Origin: Epiperipatus broadwayi
Taxonomy: Eukaryota; Onychophora; Udeonychophora; Euonychophora; Peripatidae
DNA: 64,000 nucleotides
NCBI GenBank assembly: GCA_028023455.1
Contig: JAQFVV010000152.1
Span: 250,001 to 314,000 of the forward strand
Direction of reading: 5' to 3'
Each line of letters begins with the position of its first letter. Position 1 is the stretch's first letter. Below the pieces are notes generated by a model that made no database searches, had not been told where the DNA came from, and saw only the letters and a program-made list of their open reading frames with translations. Position numbers and translations under genes: made by a program. Positions 1-12,514 of this stretch are shown here, piece after piece.

Positions 1-153
1 CTCCCTTCTCCACATCACATCAGCAAACTTTCTTTTTCATTCATCCATCTTCTGTATGATCTCCTTCAAGATTTTTAAAAATCTCTTAGGAACTATCCAG
101 TTCAAGATTTCAATTGCTTCTCTACTATCATCTCTTCTAGCAATAAGTTCATC

Positions 154-534
154 TCAGTTCCAATTCAGTCTCTTAATTCTTTCAATAATGTCAATAATAC
201 TTGTTTGTTCTCTCATCCAGACATTTATTTTTGATCCCTTATTGTTATTTCTGAGGTACATCTCTTCATATTTTATTGAGTGGTCTGACATTTCTGTATT
301 AATTTTCTGGTAAGTGTCCAAGCCTTGGATCCATAAGCAAGACTGGTGAAACACATTCATTAAAAACCTTTTCAAATATACAGGCATATTTTCTTTTAAT
401 ATTAAGTTATTTCTACCAAAAGCATTCCACCCAAGTTTTATTCTATGATTAATTTCATCCCTAATGTTTCCATTTGTATTAGTGATCTGGCATACATATT
501 TATAGTTGTTAATTTCTAACCTTATTGTTATCAA
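154..534 (-). pseudogene. C-terminal part of RTE reverse transcriptase (fragment)
   Basis: A 126-residue open stretch that corresponds to the region after the RT catalytic core in the copy at 49.0-49.4 kb. Shared segments are DEINHRIKLGWNAFGRNN, then NMPVYLKR, and near the end REQTSIIDIIERIKRL, which matches the plus-strand fragment at 46.4 kb. The frame shifts relative to the sister copies around the middle, where the expected ETWTLN-type segment is garbled. It has no independent start and should be read as a fossil fragment. Confidence 0.8.
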
Positions 535-1999
535 TCTTTATTTTATTCTTTTGGAAAAATATATTGAACATAACTTTAGCAGTTTTAGAATTTATCTTTA
601 GTTCACCTTTCTTATTTTCATTTGTTAACTCTTGCAACATTTGCTAACACTTTGAAGCATTATTTGTTAAAACAATTACATCATATGTAAAATCTAGATG
701 ACTTAAATGATCTCCATTTACTTTTTACTCCTTTAGCTTCCTGTTTTAATCTTTCAGATACTTGTAAAACTGCTACAAATTTTTTTTATATGGATTTACT
801 CTATCACATCCTTATTTGAATGTTAATATTTTTAGCCTAATTATGTAATCTCATCATTACTATTTTATTTTGATTCAAAATATAACAACAACCTGAGTAT
901 ATATTTTGATAATCCAATGCTTTAATCACTGCTCATATGGTTATATAATCAAATGTTTTTCATAATGGACAAATCTAAAGTGTAATAATAACTCATATTC
1001 GATGGTCCTTTTTATAACTTCTCTCGGAACTTGAATGCAAGCCACTGTGATAAAACTATTTTTAATATCAGCTTATTCACTTGGTCAGTTAAAATCTAAT
1101 ATTTGCTATGGATGAGTTATAATTATATTAGTAAAAAAATTGTATAGAATTGATAAAAGACAAAAAAGTCTGTATATTCTACTAAATTATCAACTTTTTA
1201 AATATTAATATTACTACTGCTTTCTTCCAATTATCTGGTATATTTTTGTCATTTAGACATTTTATATTCAGTTTTGCAACAATTTTTTTTTATTTTATCA
1301 CCTGTTTCTTAAGATATTGTTTAGAATTCTCTTACTACTTAGAGACTTCCCCTTTGTCATACATTTACTTGCATCTCTCCCTTTTTCATTTGGAAGTTGA
1401 GCAATTCAGAAGTAGTAATATTGGGAGATCATTTGATTTTATTCTCTATTGCTATATAATTCTTTATAGAATTTTCCCACACATTCTATGATGTCATCTC
1501 TGTCTTTAGTATTAGTTTAATTTTTCCTTCTTATTGCAGGAATGTTTCCTACCAATTCTAGATGTTGTTTTACATTTTTGAGATTTTTATACTCTTCTAT
1601 TTTATTTGCTAACTCACAATTATATTTTCTTATATTGTAATTAACTCTTTTTCATATCATTTTACAAAATTCTGGATATTCAATTTCTTTTAATGGATCA
1701 CTTTTGTAAATGTTTATATTCATTATTTTCTTCATGCACTGTTTTTGTTCAATAAAATTTTTTATTGGGAAATTGCTGTTTTTTGTACCAGTTATTATTA
1801 TTGCAGTTATTAATAGTCTAACAGTTATATTACTTTTAATTTTATTTAAATATTTCATTTTCAAAATCTATTAATATTTTTAAATGGTTTGCAAGTTCTA
1901 ATTTAAATTTATTGGAATAGTTCTGAATATTACTTAATATCAAATGTGAATACAGTTTTTCTTAATAATTTCTGTTTCTTTAGTTTCATTTTAACATGT

Positions 2000-2322
2000 A
2001 TCTTACATCTCAGTCTTTTCCATACAATAATGCCATCTACTGTAAAGTTATAGTAAACTAAAAATACTAGATGGTTGTGCTATGTAATTTCTTCCAATGC
2101 CTACTCATCCAATATCTTCAGACTAGTGTCACCAAGGGTAAGATATTGATGTTAGAAGGCTGTGAATTATCACCAGACTGGTAATATTGGATGAGGGCAC
2201 TGGATAGTAATTAAAATCACAACTTTCTATAATCTAATGACACTATTATGTGGAAAAAATTGCTATTATTTTAACAGCTTGTGTAAGCATAAAGAAAGAT
2301 GGTGATGCGATCTTATATCTCA
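2000..2322. mobile_element. Short inverted-arm element inserted in LINE, with 13-bp target duplication
   Basis: The LINE sequence is interrupted between 2013 and 2309. The flanks are near-identical 13-mers: ATCTTACATCTCA at 2000-2012 and ATCTTATATCTCA at 2310-2322. The uninterrupted sister LINE (51.4 kb) has one copy of this site. The insert holds a minus-oriented arm (CCTACTCATCCAATAT near 2100) and a plus-oriented arm (AATATTGGATGAG near 2190), so the same segment occurs head to head. The tail (GTAAGCATAAAGAAAGATGG) matches the tail of the 50.5-50.9 kb insert. Same family as 32.5, 50.0 and 50.5 kb. Confidence 0.85.
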
Positions 2323-3200
2323 TTAATTGATGAACAGTTCCTGTGTTGAATTTATTAAAATCATTGCAATCTTGAAATAAATATTTTCTGTTAGTCAAAA
2401 TATAATTCAATTCTGCTACATCTTCATTTGAATGTTTCTATATCTACTTTTGTTTATCATTTTTCTCAGAAAGAATTCATAATATATGTAGTTTTTCTAT
2501 TTCTGCAAGCCTGACATATATTTTTCATCTCATTTCTATCACCATAGCCAAATTTACTTACAACACTTTAATCAGTCAATCATTTACCAATTCATACTGT
2601 TAAAGACTTCCATGACAATTTTAAAATGATGTTCTGTCTGATCAGAAGCTTTTTGATTATTCATATAAAGAATTTCTGCTTCTTTATTGCAATAAAATCT
2701 CATTGGGGTATAATCCTGATTATCTGCATTTGATATCTTCCATTAAGTTGAGTGACTAATCTTGCAACTTTTACAATATTGTTTTTCTTTTATATATATA
2801 ATGAATTTTATTTCACTTAGGCTTCCAATATTTGTGCATTCAAAAGTATATACCACTTTTTAAATCACGTGTTTCTTCACCTTTTCTTTGAACTTCACAA
2901 TGTTGAACCATGTTTCTTCAATATTAAACAGTTCTTTTTTCAATTCCTGCAATATTAATTTACTTGAAGATGATCTACAGTTCTATATGTAAATATAAAA
3001 TCATCATAAATCACATCCTAGTTTCACATTACGATATTTTTAACATCCTGCTTTGGCTGGTTACTTTATAATCTGGAAATAAATACCATAATTTTGTTTT
3101 ATCTGTCATGATTGTAAAAATCTATTTAAAAAAAGTTCATTCAATGTAGTCATAATAATTGCAACAATAAGAACGTATGGACATTAAGACTTCATCCTGC

Positions 3201-3452
3201 TCATTTCCTTCCAGCCTCCGACATATGAGCAAAATCAACTATAAAAATAAATGGCTTCCAAGATGCATTTCTGGCTAAAATAACATTTTTCCATTGATCT
3301 GTGTCCAACTTCTCACATAAATTTATCTTTTGTACAACTTTATGCATTAAAATATTTGCATAATCTATTTTGAACAAACTTTGTGCCAAGATAAAAGAAT
3401 CGTTTTTCAGTTGTTTCTTTCTTGAATGTAGATGATGATTATTTATACACAT
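3201..3452 (-). other. Unassigned 83-codon ORF next to LINE 5' end
   Basis: An open stretch directly upstream (minus sense) of the RTE relic. It has a mixed, protein-like composition, with stretches such as KLDTDQWKNVILARNASWK and a C-terminal FIFIVDFAHMSEAGRK. Residue use is richer in W, D and C than in the AT-driven shadow ORFs nearby. No matching segment is seen at the 5' side of the other RTE copy (52.35-52.5 kb), so it may be the lost 5' part of this copy, an exon-like remnant of another gene, or chance. No family recognised. Confidence 0.25.
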
Positions 3453-3892
3453 TCTACATCCTGCAATAATGGTATAATCCTTTTTCTTTTATAATGTCAT
3501 AAATGCACTATGATGGATTTAGCAATCCATTTATAATATTTAAATTGATAATCCTGTGAAAACCTTCTAATAAAAATCTATGGCTAATTATGGGACAATC
3601 TTGTTTGGTTACGAATGAAAGTCAGAACTTCACACAGCAAAATATTGTTATCTGATCTATGATTCTTATATAAACTTGGACAATAAGCTAAAAGGGAAAT
3701 CATTTTTGGCATAAAATATTTCAGACAAATATATTTGCTAAATGGCATCATTTCAGCTTGCGATATTATATTTTATTTGTTATTTTACTTCATTACATTA
3801 TAAGTGAAGATTATTTATAAAAACACCAGAAAATTTTACTAACTTTCAAATACTTAAATTTAAGAATCTATAAAAAACATTTTTTAAACATA

Positions 3893-3999
3893 TGTATAAT
3901 TTTCGGGTCTCGATAACTGAACCAACCGATCTAAAGTGAAGGGGTGCTGAAATGTTTACGACAGCATTTGGTTCGGTTGTCAAGACCTGAAAATTATAA
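3893..3999. mobile_element. Small hairpin element (MITE-like), about 33-bp inverted ends
   Basis: Left end ATAATTTTCGGGTCT and right end AGACCTGAAAATTAT are inverted copies. The pairing continues through AACTGAACCAA against TTGGTTCGGTT, giving about 33 bp at roughly 80% identity. The unpaired centre (about 40 bp) is relatively GC-rich. There is no coding capacity. No second copy was found in the window, so calling it a transposable element rests on structure only. Confidence 0.6.
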
Positions 4000-4811
4000 G
4001 TTTGAAATAATCTTGCATTTATTAAATTATATATATATTAAACTGTAGCAAGAAAATATTTTTAATAGATAAATCCTTTAATATTAGACTAAAAATAATA
4101 AATATAATATTCTTTATTTAATTCATGTACAATATAAATATATCCAAGCATTCTATTATTAAAAAAATAGTAATCGAGCAATGTCATGATAAATCAATAA
4201 AAACTTTGATGTGCTTATGAATAAAATTCTGTAACTTGCTTTTAGCAAAACATTTTTCACACAAAAGACTTTTTTTTAAAGATTTCAAAAGAAATGCTTA
4301 TTACGGATTTAATATTTATTTTAAAGCATAAAAATACTTATTTAATACGCTAGTGGCATTAGTAGTTTCTTGCTTATTAATAATACATTTACTAGTTTGA
4401 ATCTGAGATAGGTGATATATGAAAAAAAATTAAGATACCAAGTTATATAAGATGGTCAAATTAATAAATTATTAAATAATAAATACAAATAACTATTATT
4501 CTACAAGACATTAAACTAGGGTAGTCAACCGTAAACTTTGATTAGTTAGCGATAGTAAAGTCTGGTCAGCAATATTCTATTTTTCATGATATTTTTGGAG
4601 AGCTTAGAGAAGTTTTTTTCACTGCACTGACATTTTTTACCTTTTTAGGTAGCAGCGTCCAAAGTTATATTAAAATAAACATTCAATATAGCTGTGAGAA
4701 ATGTAAACAATACAACACATATGTTGTATTCAACTATGTATAAAAATGTATCTATATTTTTATTAACTTATGATTATTTTTAATGGAAATATAAAAACTA
4801 ATGTCTCATTT

Positions 4812-5514
4812 TGATTATTTATTAAGCACCCAATAAGTCTGTAATTAGAAAGAGAAAGACTTTTAACCTTTATTCACATGCACCTTAAATGTTTATATAA
4901 TAATCAAACGATGTGGTTTTTGACTATAGAGAGAACTCTCAAATCTTAATGCAAGATAGGAACTTTATAAAGATAAAAGTGGACATTTTATCTTAAACTT
5001 AAATTTCTATTTATATAGGCCAATCTGAAGCATTTTGATTTGAGAGCATGAATAAGTTACTCACTACACATTTAATCCATTATTTCCTTTTTACAAATTA
5101 ACTTACATGAAATCTTACTGTGTGTTTAATAAATAATCAGAATGTTATATTAGTTTCTATATTTCCATTAAAAAGATCTTAAATATTAATTCATTGTAAA
5201 TCACAAGATTTCATGTAAGTTAATCTGTGAAACAAACTAATGGATTAAATGTGAAGAGAATAATATTTTCACACTCTCAAATCAAGGTGCTCCAGATCAT
5301 CCTATATAAATAAGAATTTAGGTTATAAATCAAAATTTAGGTTTAAGATAAAATAACCACTTAAAGTCCTATCTTGAATTGAGGTTTAAGTCCTCCCTCC
5401 ATCATCAAAAAATGCATTGTTTGGCTACTATACAAACATTTAAGGCACATGTGAAAAAGATTAAAATCCCTTCTCTTTCTAACTTATGATTAATAAAATA
5501 ATCTAAGTACATTA
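4812..5514. mobile_element. 700-bp foldback element, about 300-bp inverted arms
   Basis: The left arm (from GATTATTTATTAA) and right arm (ending TTAATAAAATAATC) are diverged inverted copies. Paired landmarks, left to right: GAAAGAGAAAG with CTTCTCTTTC; CACATGCACCTTAAATGTTT with AAACATTTAAGGCACATGTG; TTTATCTTAAAC with GTTTAAGATAAA; and near the centre ACATGAAATCTT with AAGATTTCATGT. The spacer is about 80 bp. The sequence near 5265-5320 (CACACTCTCAAATCAAGG) resembles 27.95-28.02 kb, so the family recurs. No ORF; a non-autonomous element or its fossil. Confidence 0.75.
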
Positions 5515-5716
5515 ATTTTGAAAATTTATTGCAATGTTACAAAAGCAAATTAAACTGTCACAAAAAACTATTATCTATTAGAAAGATAGAAACAAATTGT
5601 AGAATTAAAGATATCAAAGCCCACATCTTATTATTGTTTTTGTCATTCTTCATTACACAAACTAATAGTAACTATTTATTTATACATACCATATTACTTC
5701 AAATATAAGACATCTT

Positions 5717-5728
5717 CCCCCCCCCCCC
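5717..5728 (+). repeat. Poly-C run, 12 bases
   Basis: Twelve uninterrupted C in a strongly AT-rich context. Similar G or C homopolymers occur near 11120, 20065 and 46120. Confidence 0.9.
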
Positions 5729-5989
5729 AAATTTTGAACCTGTAAAACAGGGCTGCATCTTAAATTTGAACCTAATATTTTTAACACCTTATTTCTGCAG
5801 ATCTTTGCATTATACTATACATGTGCATAGTATTATGATCACAAACATTTATATGCCTGTGTACAATATACATAATCATTTTGTTTAACTTATGTGATAG
5901 GTTATACCTAAAAAAAATTATTACTGAACCATTAACAAAGAACCAACAATCATGGGAAATAACTGGTTTTGTAAAAACTGAATAATCAA

Positions 5990-6785
5990 TATTTGCAAAT
6001 GAAATACATGGCCTTGATTCTGAAATTTTTCTATTACTTGTATCTTTTGGACTATCATCTCAATTCCTTTTTTCCATTCTTCATTCTCCTGATTTATTAT
6101 TTCCATATACTTTTAGCTCATTTTCTACATTTTCTTCTAATTGTTTCAGTCCATTTTTTTTATCTTCATTTTTATAATTTTCATGTTTAAATTAACATTT
6201 ATTTCATTAAAGAACCCATTCAATTATTTTCCATAATTATGTTTTGTATTAATTTCTGCTTTTCCTTTATTACATTTTCCTTTATTTGAATTTTCATCTA
6301 TATGATTATTCATTGCAGAGATATCAACATCTGTATTATACTACTAATAGATTTAGCAGCCATGCTATATTTATTTTATCAGTAGCATCAATATCGATTC
6401 TACTGACTTCAATTATTTGTGTTATATTATTATTATTATCTTTTTGAACATTTTGGTTCATTTTTGATTGTCTTTTTCTTTTTTCTGATTATGATCACTA
6501 TTTTATTATTTTTTAATTTGTCATCCTGTTCTAATACATCTTATACTATAGGTATCTTTATGAACACTTTTTCTATTGATTGTCTTCATTGCATTTCTTT
6601 TATTTCTTTTGCAATCCTTCTTCTGCTCTTTGATATATTGCATTTATTTTTCTTAACAGCTGCTTGGATTACTTTCTTCAATTTCCTTAAAGAGCATCTG
6701 ACATTGTTGACTGCTTTCTTCTATTATTTTGACAGCATTTGAGTTTCTTCTGCACATTCTAGCACTACATGCTGACATTTATAAT
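5990..6785 (-). pseudogene. Lysine- and glutamate-rich coding-like remnant, unassigned
   Basis: Read on the minus strand from about 6780, the sequence gives a frameshifted, highly charged chain: NAVKIIEESSQQCQMLFKEI, then after a shift VIQAAVKKNKCN and SRRRIAKEIKEMQ. Further down it becomes Lys/Glu-rich and coiled-coil-like. The style would fit a LINE ORF1 or a coiled-coil host protein, but no diagnostic motif is visible. The plus-strand ORFs here (F- and L-rich) are mirror images of this Lys/Glu-rich strand. Confidence 0.3.
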
Positions 6786-6897
6786 GTAATTTAAATATTA
6801 AATTATTCTGTTTCTGAAAAATGTAATTTTTATGTTTTATAAAATGTTTGTTTTAACTGAAACACGCAGGCTTATTATATACCTGTGTCTATATATG

Positions 6898-7338
6898 TAA
6901 TATATAGGGTATATGAGCACAGACTTTCACACCACCCACCACTCTCCACACTATCTCATAACACTGATACACTTGAACACGTATATGTTGAAAAGATAAA
7001 TAATCACCAATATACGTATCCCATGCTAAACCAGCAATCATCAGTTGGTCCAGATTACCATCTCCACACATATATGCTATAAGTGCTCAGATATATATTA
7101 AGATAGCCAATCTTCATACTTTAATGGACAGGCTTTAATATATATCTGAGCACTTATAATATATATGTGTAAAGATGGTAATCTGGACCAACTGATGATT
7201 GCTGGTTTAGCATGAAATAAGTATATTGGTGATTATTTATCTTTTTCAACATATATGTGTTCAAGTGTATCAGGTGTTATGAGATAGTGTGGAGAGTGTT
7301 GGGGCATGTGAAAGTCTGTGCTCATATACCCTATATAT
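6898..7338. mobile_element. Foldback element with tRNA-like 3'-half at its tips
   Basis: Inverted arms of about 205 bp (6898-7103 and 7133-7338) are nearly identical over most of their length. Landmarks: GGGTATATGAGCACAGACTT, CTCTCCACACTATCTCATAA, CAGCAATCATCAGTTGGTCC, each found inverted on the right. The spacer is about 30 bp. Copies at 44.33-44.52 kb (one arm) and 60.48-60.99 kb show GAACTCAG or CTGAGTTCAAATCCC at the tip, like a tRNA T-loop/B box, which is mutated here. No coding content: the two ORFs across it are arm translations. Confidence 0.8.
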
Positions 7339-7532
7339 AAAATGTTTGTAAATTGTTCATAATGTAATTTAAAACTGTAAACATTACATTTTAGAAAATA
7401 ATGTTTTTTCATAAATAGTTTAAAAGTAGTTTTAAAAATGTCAACTAGTGAAGAAATGTATATAAAAAAAATACCGTAAAAAACAACAACTAACATATAT
7501 TTAAAAGATCGTATATAAATTTATAAAATTTA

Positions 7533-7578
7533 CCATATTTGACTGTATTTGCCATATTTGACTGTATCATCATCCAGT
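7533..7578 (+). repeat. Short tandem duplication
   Basis: The phrase CATATTTGACTGTAT occurs twice in succession, a small local duplication. Confidence 0.7.
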
Positions 7579-10242
7579 AAACATGTATATTGATGTGCAT
7601 TGGGTGAAAAACAGAGCCATCAAGTGATGGATTGTATTATATGTACTAGTACCATCTAATATATCTTTTATTACATTTTAGAATTGTGGCCAATGGCTTG
7701 CAATATGTTTTTGGAGATGTTGATTGGTATTGAGTATAGTAATCACATTTTCTTTGTATCCACTATTATTTAGTCGTAATGTTTTTTTTGGAATATCTGA
7801 AATTGTGGTGTTAGCTGATCCTATATATACATGTTCAACACATAATAACATATACACTGTTTTATGAGATACTTTTATTTTTAAATACACCTATACCAAC
7901 AAAAATGATTAATTAAAAAAATTGAATAGAGAAGTTATAAAAAAGATATAGAAAGTAAAAAAGAGGGCAATGGGATATGTGAGTGAATTCATAATATAAG
8001 AAAATAGCTGACTGAATATCATTCATGACAGCATTTATATTAGGGAGAAAACATATAACAAATTCAAATTTATAACTTTTTATTTCATACTTTTTGAATC
8101 CATGAACACTGGAATTTTTGTTAATAAGTTTATAGGAACAAAATGACTACTGAGTATGTAATTTCTCTAATATTTCTATGAAGAAGGCAAAGTCCAAACA
8201 AAAGACCATTGATTGACTATTACCGCTGACACCATTTTTGACTGTACTGAAGAATTAAAAGTTTTCTCAAATAAGCATTTAATTCTGTAGAAGTCTTGAG
8301 AAGTCATAATATATCTTACTAATACTCATCACAAAATGTATCAATCTAATCAATTGATAGCTTAATTGTAAAGACTTTCCATTCACTATTATCTCAATAA
8401 ACATCAGCTGTATTGGTTATGTTGTAAATCTAGTGGTTGATAAACACATGCAGAAAAGCTATATTTTTAAAAAATATTCAGCTTTATTAATGCTTTTTAT
8501 ATATCTGTATATCATATTTATAGCTTATAGTAATATGACTCTAGATTTCTTGGTATTAATGTCTATGTTGTGATTAATTAGCTATTCAAAATAATATAAT
8601 TTATTCAATTAGGCCACTTTTTTGATAAAAAGATGCTTGCATTCTTTCTATTGATTGAAAAATGGTCCCTTGCAAAAGCATGCTAGGTAGTAATAAAGGG
8701 GAATATTTTTTTAAAAATCTACCTTTTCTGCATATGTGTTCATTAACAGTCATTTAATATGTTAATTCAGAAAAAAAAAAAATTATAGTTAAACTCTATG
8801 TGTTGTGTAGCACAGACAGTTATATTACTTTATTTAGATTAGTATTTTAGTTAAGAATAGATGGCATATTTTTAATTGTTCAATTAGGATTTCATTTTGT
8901 ATATTTATCACCTTTATTCTCAGTAAAATGTTTATTATTAACTTATTTTTTCCTGATCTTGTAGAATAATTTTTTGGCATTAGTATAATATTGGATTTTA
9001 TTTAATTGATTCACTGTTGTGTTGTTATGCTGTGGATTTATCCTCAATCTTTCCCTTTTTTTCTAGGCATATCTATTTCCTGGTTACTTAAAACTGCACA
9101 ATTAAATACAATATTATTAAAAACAAAATGCATCACATGACCTCTAGTTTACACAATGCTTTTCAGATACAAACACTATTTGTTCTACTCCATTTCTGCC
9201 ATCTATTATAAGCTTAAACAATCAATAGATATTAAATCTATATCCAGTGCTACCCTATTTATATCTGGAGCCTTTATTATAAGCCAGAAAGTAGTCATGG
9301 AATAGGGATAAAGAGGCATTGAAAATGAATTTAATCAAAATTGCTACTTAATATTTATTATTTACTCAATACAATCATAAATGCAAATATAATGTTATAG
9401 TTTTTATGCTTATATTGGTTATCTTTATTTTAGAACTGTTTTTCGTATTGCTCAAATTTTATTCTGCTGTTTATGATGAAGTAATTTTTTTATTCATTTG
9501 CATTGTTATCTTCATAACATGTTATCATTAATAATTACTTTCGTGGTTGTGTTTTCTTCAATCATCATTGCATTATTTAATTACCAACACAATTCTGACT
9601 TCAATCCTGTAGTTTTGTTCCTAATTTTTTAGCCACTGTATTTTTTCCCCCTCTCTTTCTCTTAGTGTTAGAATGATAATTATCATATAATTTCTTTTCT
9701 ATAAAAAAAATAATATTCCATGCCGACAGTTTCCACAGTAGAGAATTAAAAAATCTTTCTTATTTTGATTACATTAAATGAATGGTAATAAGCTGATATT
9801 GATAAGTGTTGAGCAAGGATTATAAAGGCATATGAGATGTCGTTGTCCTAAGTCAACTGAAGGGTGCTAGTTTGGCATGATATGCATCTTGGGGTCATTT
9901 ACTATTTCAGATGACTTTATTCATGAAATATAGTATAAGTGATGAAGTAAAAAGTTATGCACATATATATATGTCTGTGTGTGTAATGAAAAGTAATGGT
10001 CAGAAAAATGTAGTATGTAATATTATAAACAAAGTATGAGCTACTATCTTTTGCATTATTTGCTAAGAGTCGTCGAACAAAATATATTAGATACAGTGGC
10101 TTTACTGTATTTAAATTTAATAAGTAGTAAAAAGTTTACGTTATGCATTATTTTAGCTAAACGAGTGAAAATTTCCATAAATAATTTTTAAATGGTATTA
10201 TAAATATTATTCAGTTTTAATACAGATAGAGAAAATCCCTGA
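7579..10242. other. AT-rich stretch without recognisable genes
   Basis: No ORF with protein-like composition and no inverted repeat was found by eye. Homopolymer runs and an ACATATATATATGTCTGTGTGTG tract near 9961 are present. The 70-codon minus ORF near 7.7-7.9 kb has no recognisable feature. Confidence 0.6.
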
Positions 10243-10316
10243 GAATTAATAGTTAAGAGCTTCCACTTGCGATGTATGTGATCTGAGTTTCGGTTCAAAC
10301 TAGGTGAGCCTGGAAA
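10243..10316 (+). repeat. tRNA-derived short element head (degraded)
   Basis: TAGTTAAGAGC at 10250-10260 fits an internal A box. GGTTCAAAC at 10292-10300 fits a B box, at tRNA-like spacing (about 32 bases between boxes). CACTTGCGA between them resembles an anticodon arm, but its stem is broken and the acceptor ends do not pair convincingly. Best read as a decayed tRNA-derived SINE head or tRNA pseudogene. No tail or target duplication was identified. Confidence 0.45.
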
Positions 10317-11117
10317 TTTTTTTTAGATTATTAGCAGGAGTTATTATTTTTTCTTTAAGTAGCCAAACATATATTCAACCTAGCTAACAATTGAGCATTG
10401 ATATGTCATTATCTGTCTATTATTAGATAGAGGATATAGATCTAACGTTAATCTTGCCGTGGAAGATGGGTGTAAAGTTAAGTAATGCGATTATAATAGT
10501 AGGCTGCCTTCACTACTTTCACGAAAGTACTATATATCTATAGGCATTCAGCCATCATTTATCTTTGTTTTTAACCCTAACTGTTTAAATTCGAATTAGT
10601 CTCGATTTATTTATTTGCGAACTTCATTTTGATTTTAAATTTTTATGTATTTTTAAAAATAATTATTATACAAAAATGAATCTCTTTTGGAATCACTGTT
10701 AGATATCGCATTTTAATTAGTGCATAAAAGTCACATAATATGCTAATGATAAATCTGCAGGGAAATAATTTAAATTACTTTTAAATTTGAGAGTAATGAT
10801 GAAATGAGAAGGCAAGAAAATATTTCACATTCAGTCAGTTAAGATTAAAGGAAAACATGATAAATTCAAACATATATATATATATATATTACCTATAAAC
10901 AATCTATTTAAAAAAAAATAAAGATGAAGATAATTTTACATATATTCTCACTACGTTTGGGATTAATATAATTTTATTTTTTATATACGAAATACTTTAA
11001 ATTATCAATTACAAAAAAAAAAAAACCAGAAATAATTGTACACACTCATAGATCTATGACAGGTTTAAATCCAGCGAAAGTTAGATTTTTTTAATTCCAA
11101 CTATGCTATTTTTAGAC

Positions 11118-11128
11118 GGGGGGGGGGA
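11118..11128 (+). repeat. Poly-G run
   Basis: A run of about nine to ten G at the left edge of the LINE relic. Confidence 0.8.
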
Positions 11129-11827
11129 TAAAGATGGAAAATCATTCCAACTATTACGAACAGGTGGTTAGTAAGGCTGGTGAGCAAAAATAAAAATTGA
11201 AGAAACCATGGAATACTTGGTTGAGGATGAGTATAAGGACTGGTGTGGTGCAATAGAGAAAGTAGCAAATAGGGTTTTAGGTGAGAATATTCAGAAGAAT
11301 AAAAGTAATAAAAAATTAGAGTTAATAAAAGTGTAAAAGAGAGGAAAAAACATACAGATAATATAATTGTGCTGTTAAAAACAAAGAAAATGAAAATGAT
11401 GTTAATGTTAAATGGAAAAAGTACTTAGAAAAAAAAAGTTGGCTAAAACAGATAATTATAGAGAATAAATGAAATTGAATAGTAAATTATTGGAGGATAT
11501 TAATAATAGTGGAAGAGATGGGAATAAAAATTTTTGGAAATACATTAAAAGAAGGAATGTAGGGGGGGATAGTATTACTAAATGATGAGGGAGTAGAGAA
11601 TAACTCTAGAGAAGAATTAGAGATAATATTAATTAAGTATGTAATGGATATAAAAAAGATGTTAGATGTGAAGGATAGAGTGATAACAAACATGAAAGCA
11701 TGTAGTAATGGGAATATTAGATTTACAGAAAATGAACTGAATGAGGCCAGGAATGTAAGAGGTTTAGATGGATGGGCAGCAGAGATGGTAATGAATTTAG
11801 GGCATAGTGCAAAAATAAAATTTATTA

Positions 11828-12480
11828 TTGTGTTTTAATCAGGTGGTGCAGAAGAGAGTTTTTTCAGGTAGTTGGAGTAATAAAAGAGTAAGACTACTAT
11901 TTAAAGGAAAGGATAAGGATCATAGAAATTTAAACAATTATAGACCGATAGCAGTAACATCGGTTTTATATAAAGTTTTCTCATATATGGTGACTGAAAG
12001 AGTTGCAAAATACATGGAAGAAAATAATATAGTGGGAGAAATGCAAGGAGGTTTTCAATCAGATAGGCATATAGGAGATAGTTTATTTGTAATTACACAA
12101 CTTATGGATGTGAGTAGGTATACAAGTAGACAGTTATATATGGTTTTTATAGATATAGAGAAGGCATATGATAGAGTAAATAGAAATAGATTATGGGCAA
12201 GTTTAATAATTTTGGGAATGGATGGAGCTTTAATAGATATTATTAAGAAATTATATGAAAATAATTATTATACATATCAATTAGTAAATATAGAATCAGT
12301 TAAAGTTAAAAATGGGGTGGATCTAAGGCAAGGATGCCCCATGTTACCTATTTTGCTTTTGTTGTATTCAAGAGAAATGGAGAGAGCAATAGAAAGATTA
12401 GGATGAGGGATAGAGATACCATTAATAAGTGGCAAGGGAATATATACATTATCTGGTCTTTTATTTGCAGATGATGTCTT
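11828..12480 (+). pseudogene. Reverse transcriptase core of the second-clade LINE
   Basis: RT finger and palm segments in one frame to 12406, then a stop and continuation to FADD at about 12464-12475. Visible motifs are WSNKRVRLLFKGKDKDHRNL, NYRPIAVTSVLYK, GGFQSDRHIGDSLFVI, the aspartate motif FIDIEKAYD, and a GC-PM block in which SP of the usual GCPMSP is altered to LP. Function would be target-primed reverse transcription. The stop after AIERLG and the altered block indicate an inactive copy. Confidence 0.85.
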
Positions 12481-12514
12481 TTTGTATGCAGAAAAAAGGA
12501 ACGATAGGTAAGTT

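Larger units (their letters stand above)
1..3130 (-). mobile_element. RTE-type LINE relic, 5' half and RT, interrupted
   Basis: This is a decayed non-LTR retrotransposon on the minus strand. Its 3' end lies beyond the left edge. It is recognised by co-linear similarity to the better copy at 48.7-52.3 kb: 1-540 matches the C-terminal part, 540-1250 the reverse transcriptase, 1500-2010 the linker between domains, and 2310-3130 the endonuclease. Shared protein pieces include DEINHRIKLGW and FGRNNLILK. Many stops and frameshifts are present, so it is not functional. A short element sits at 2013-2309. The endonuclease-first order and RT motifs of the sister copies point to the RTE group; that clade call is inference from motif style. 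Confidence 0.85.

Noticed and set aside
6885-7082. ORFs on both strands of the 6.9-kb region
   Set aside because: They are reads of foldback arms; the same DNA appears inverted.
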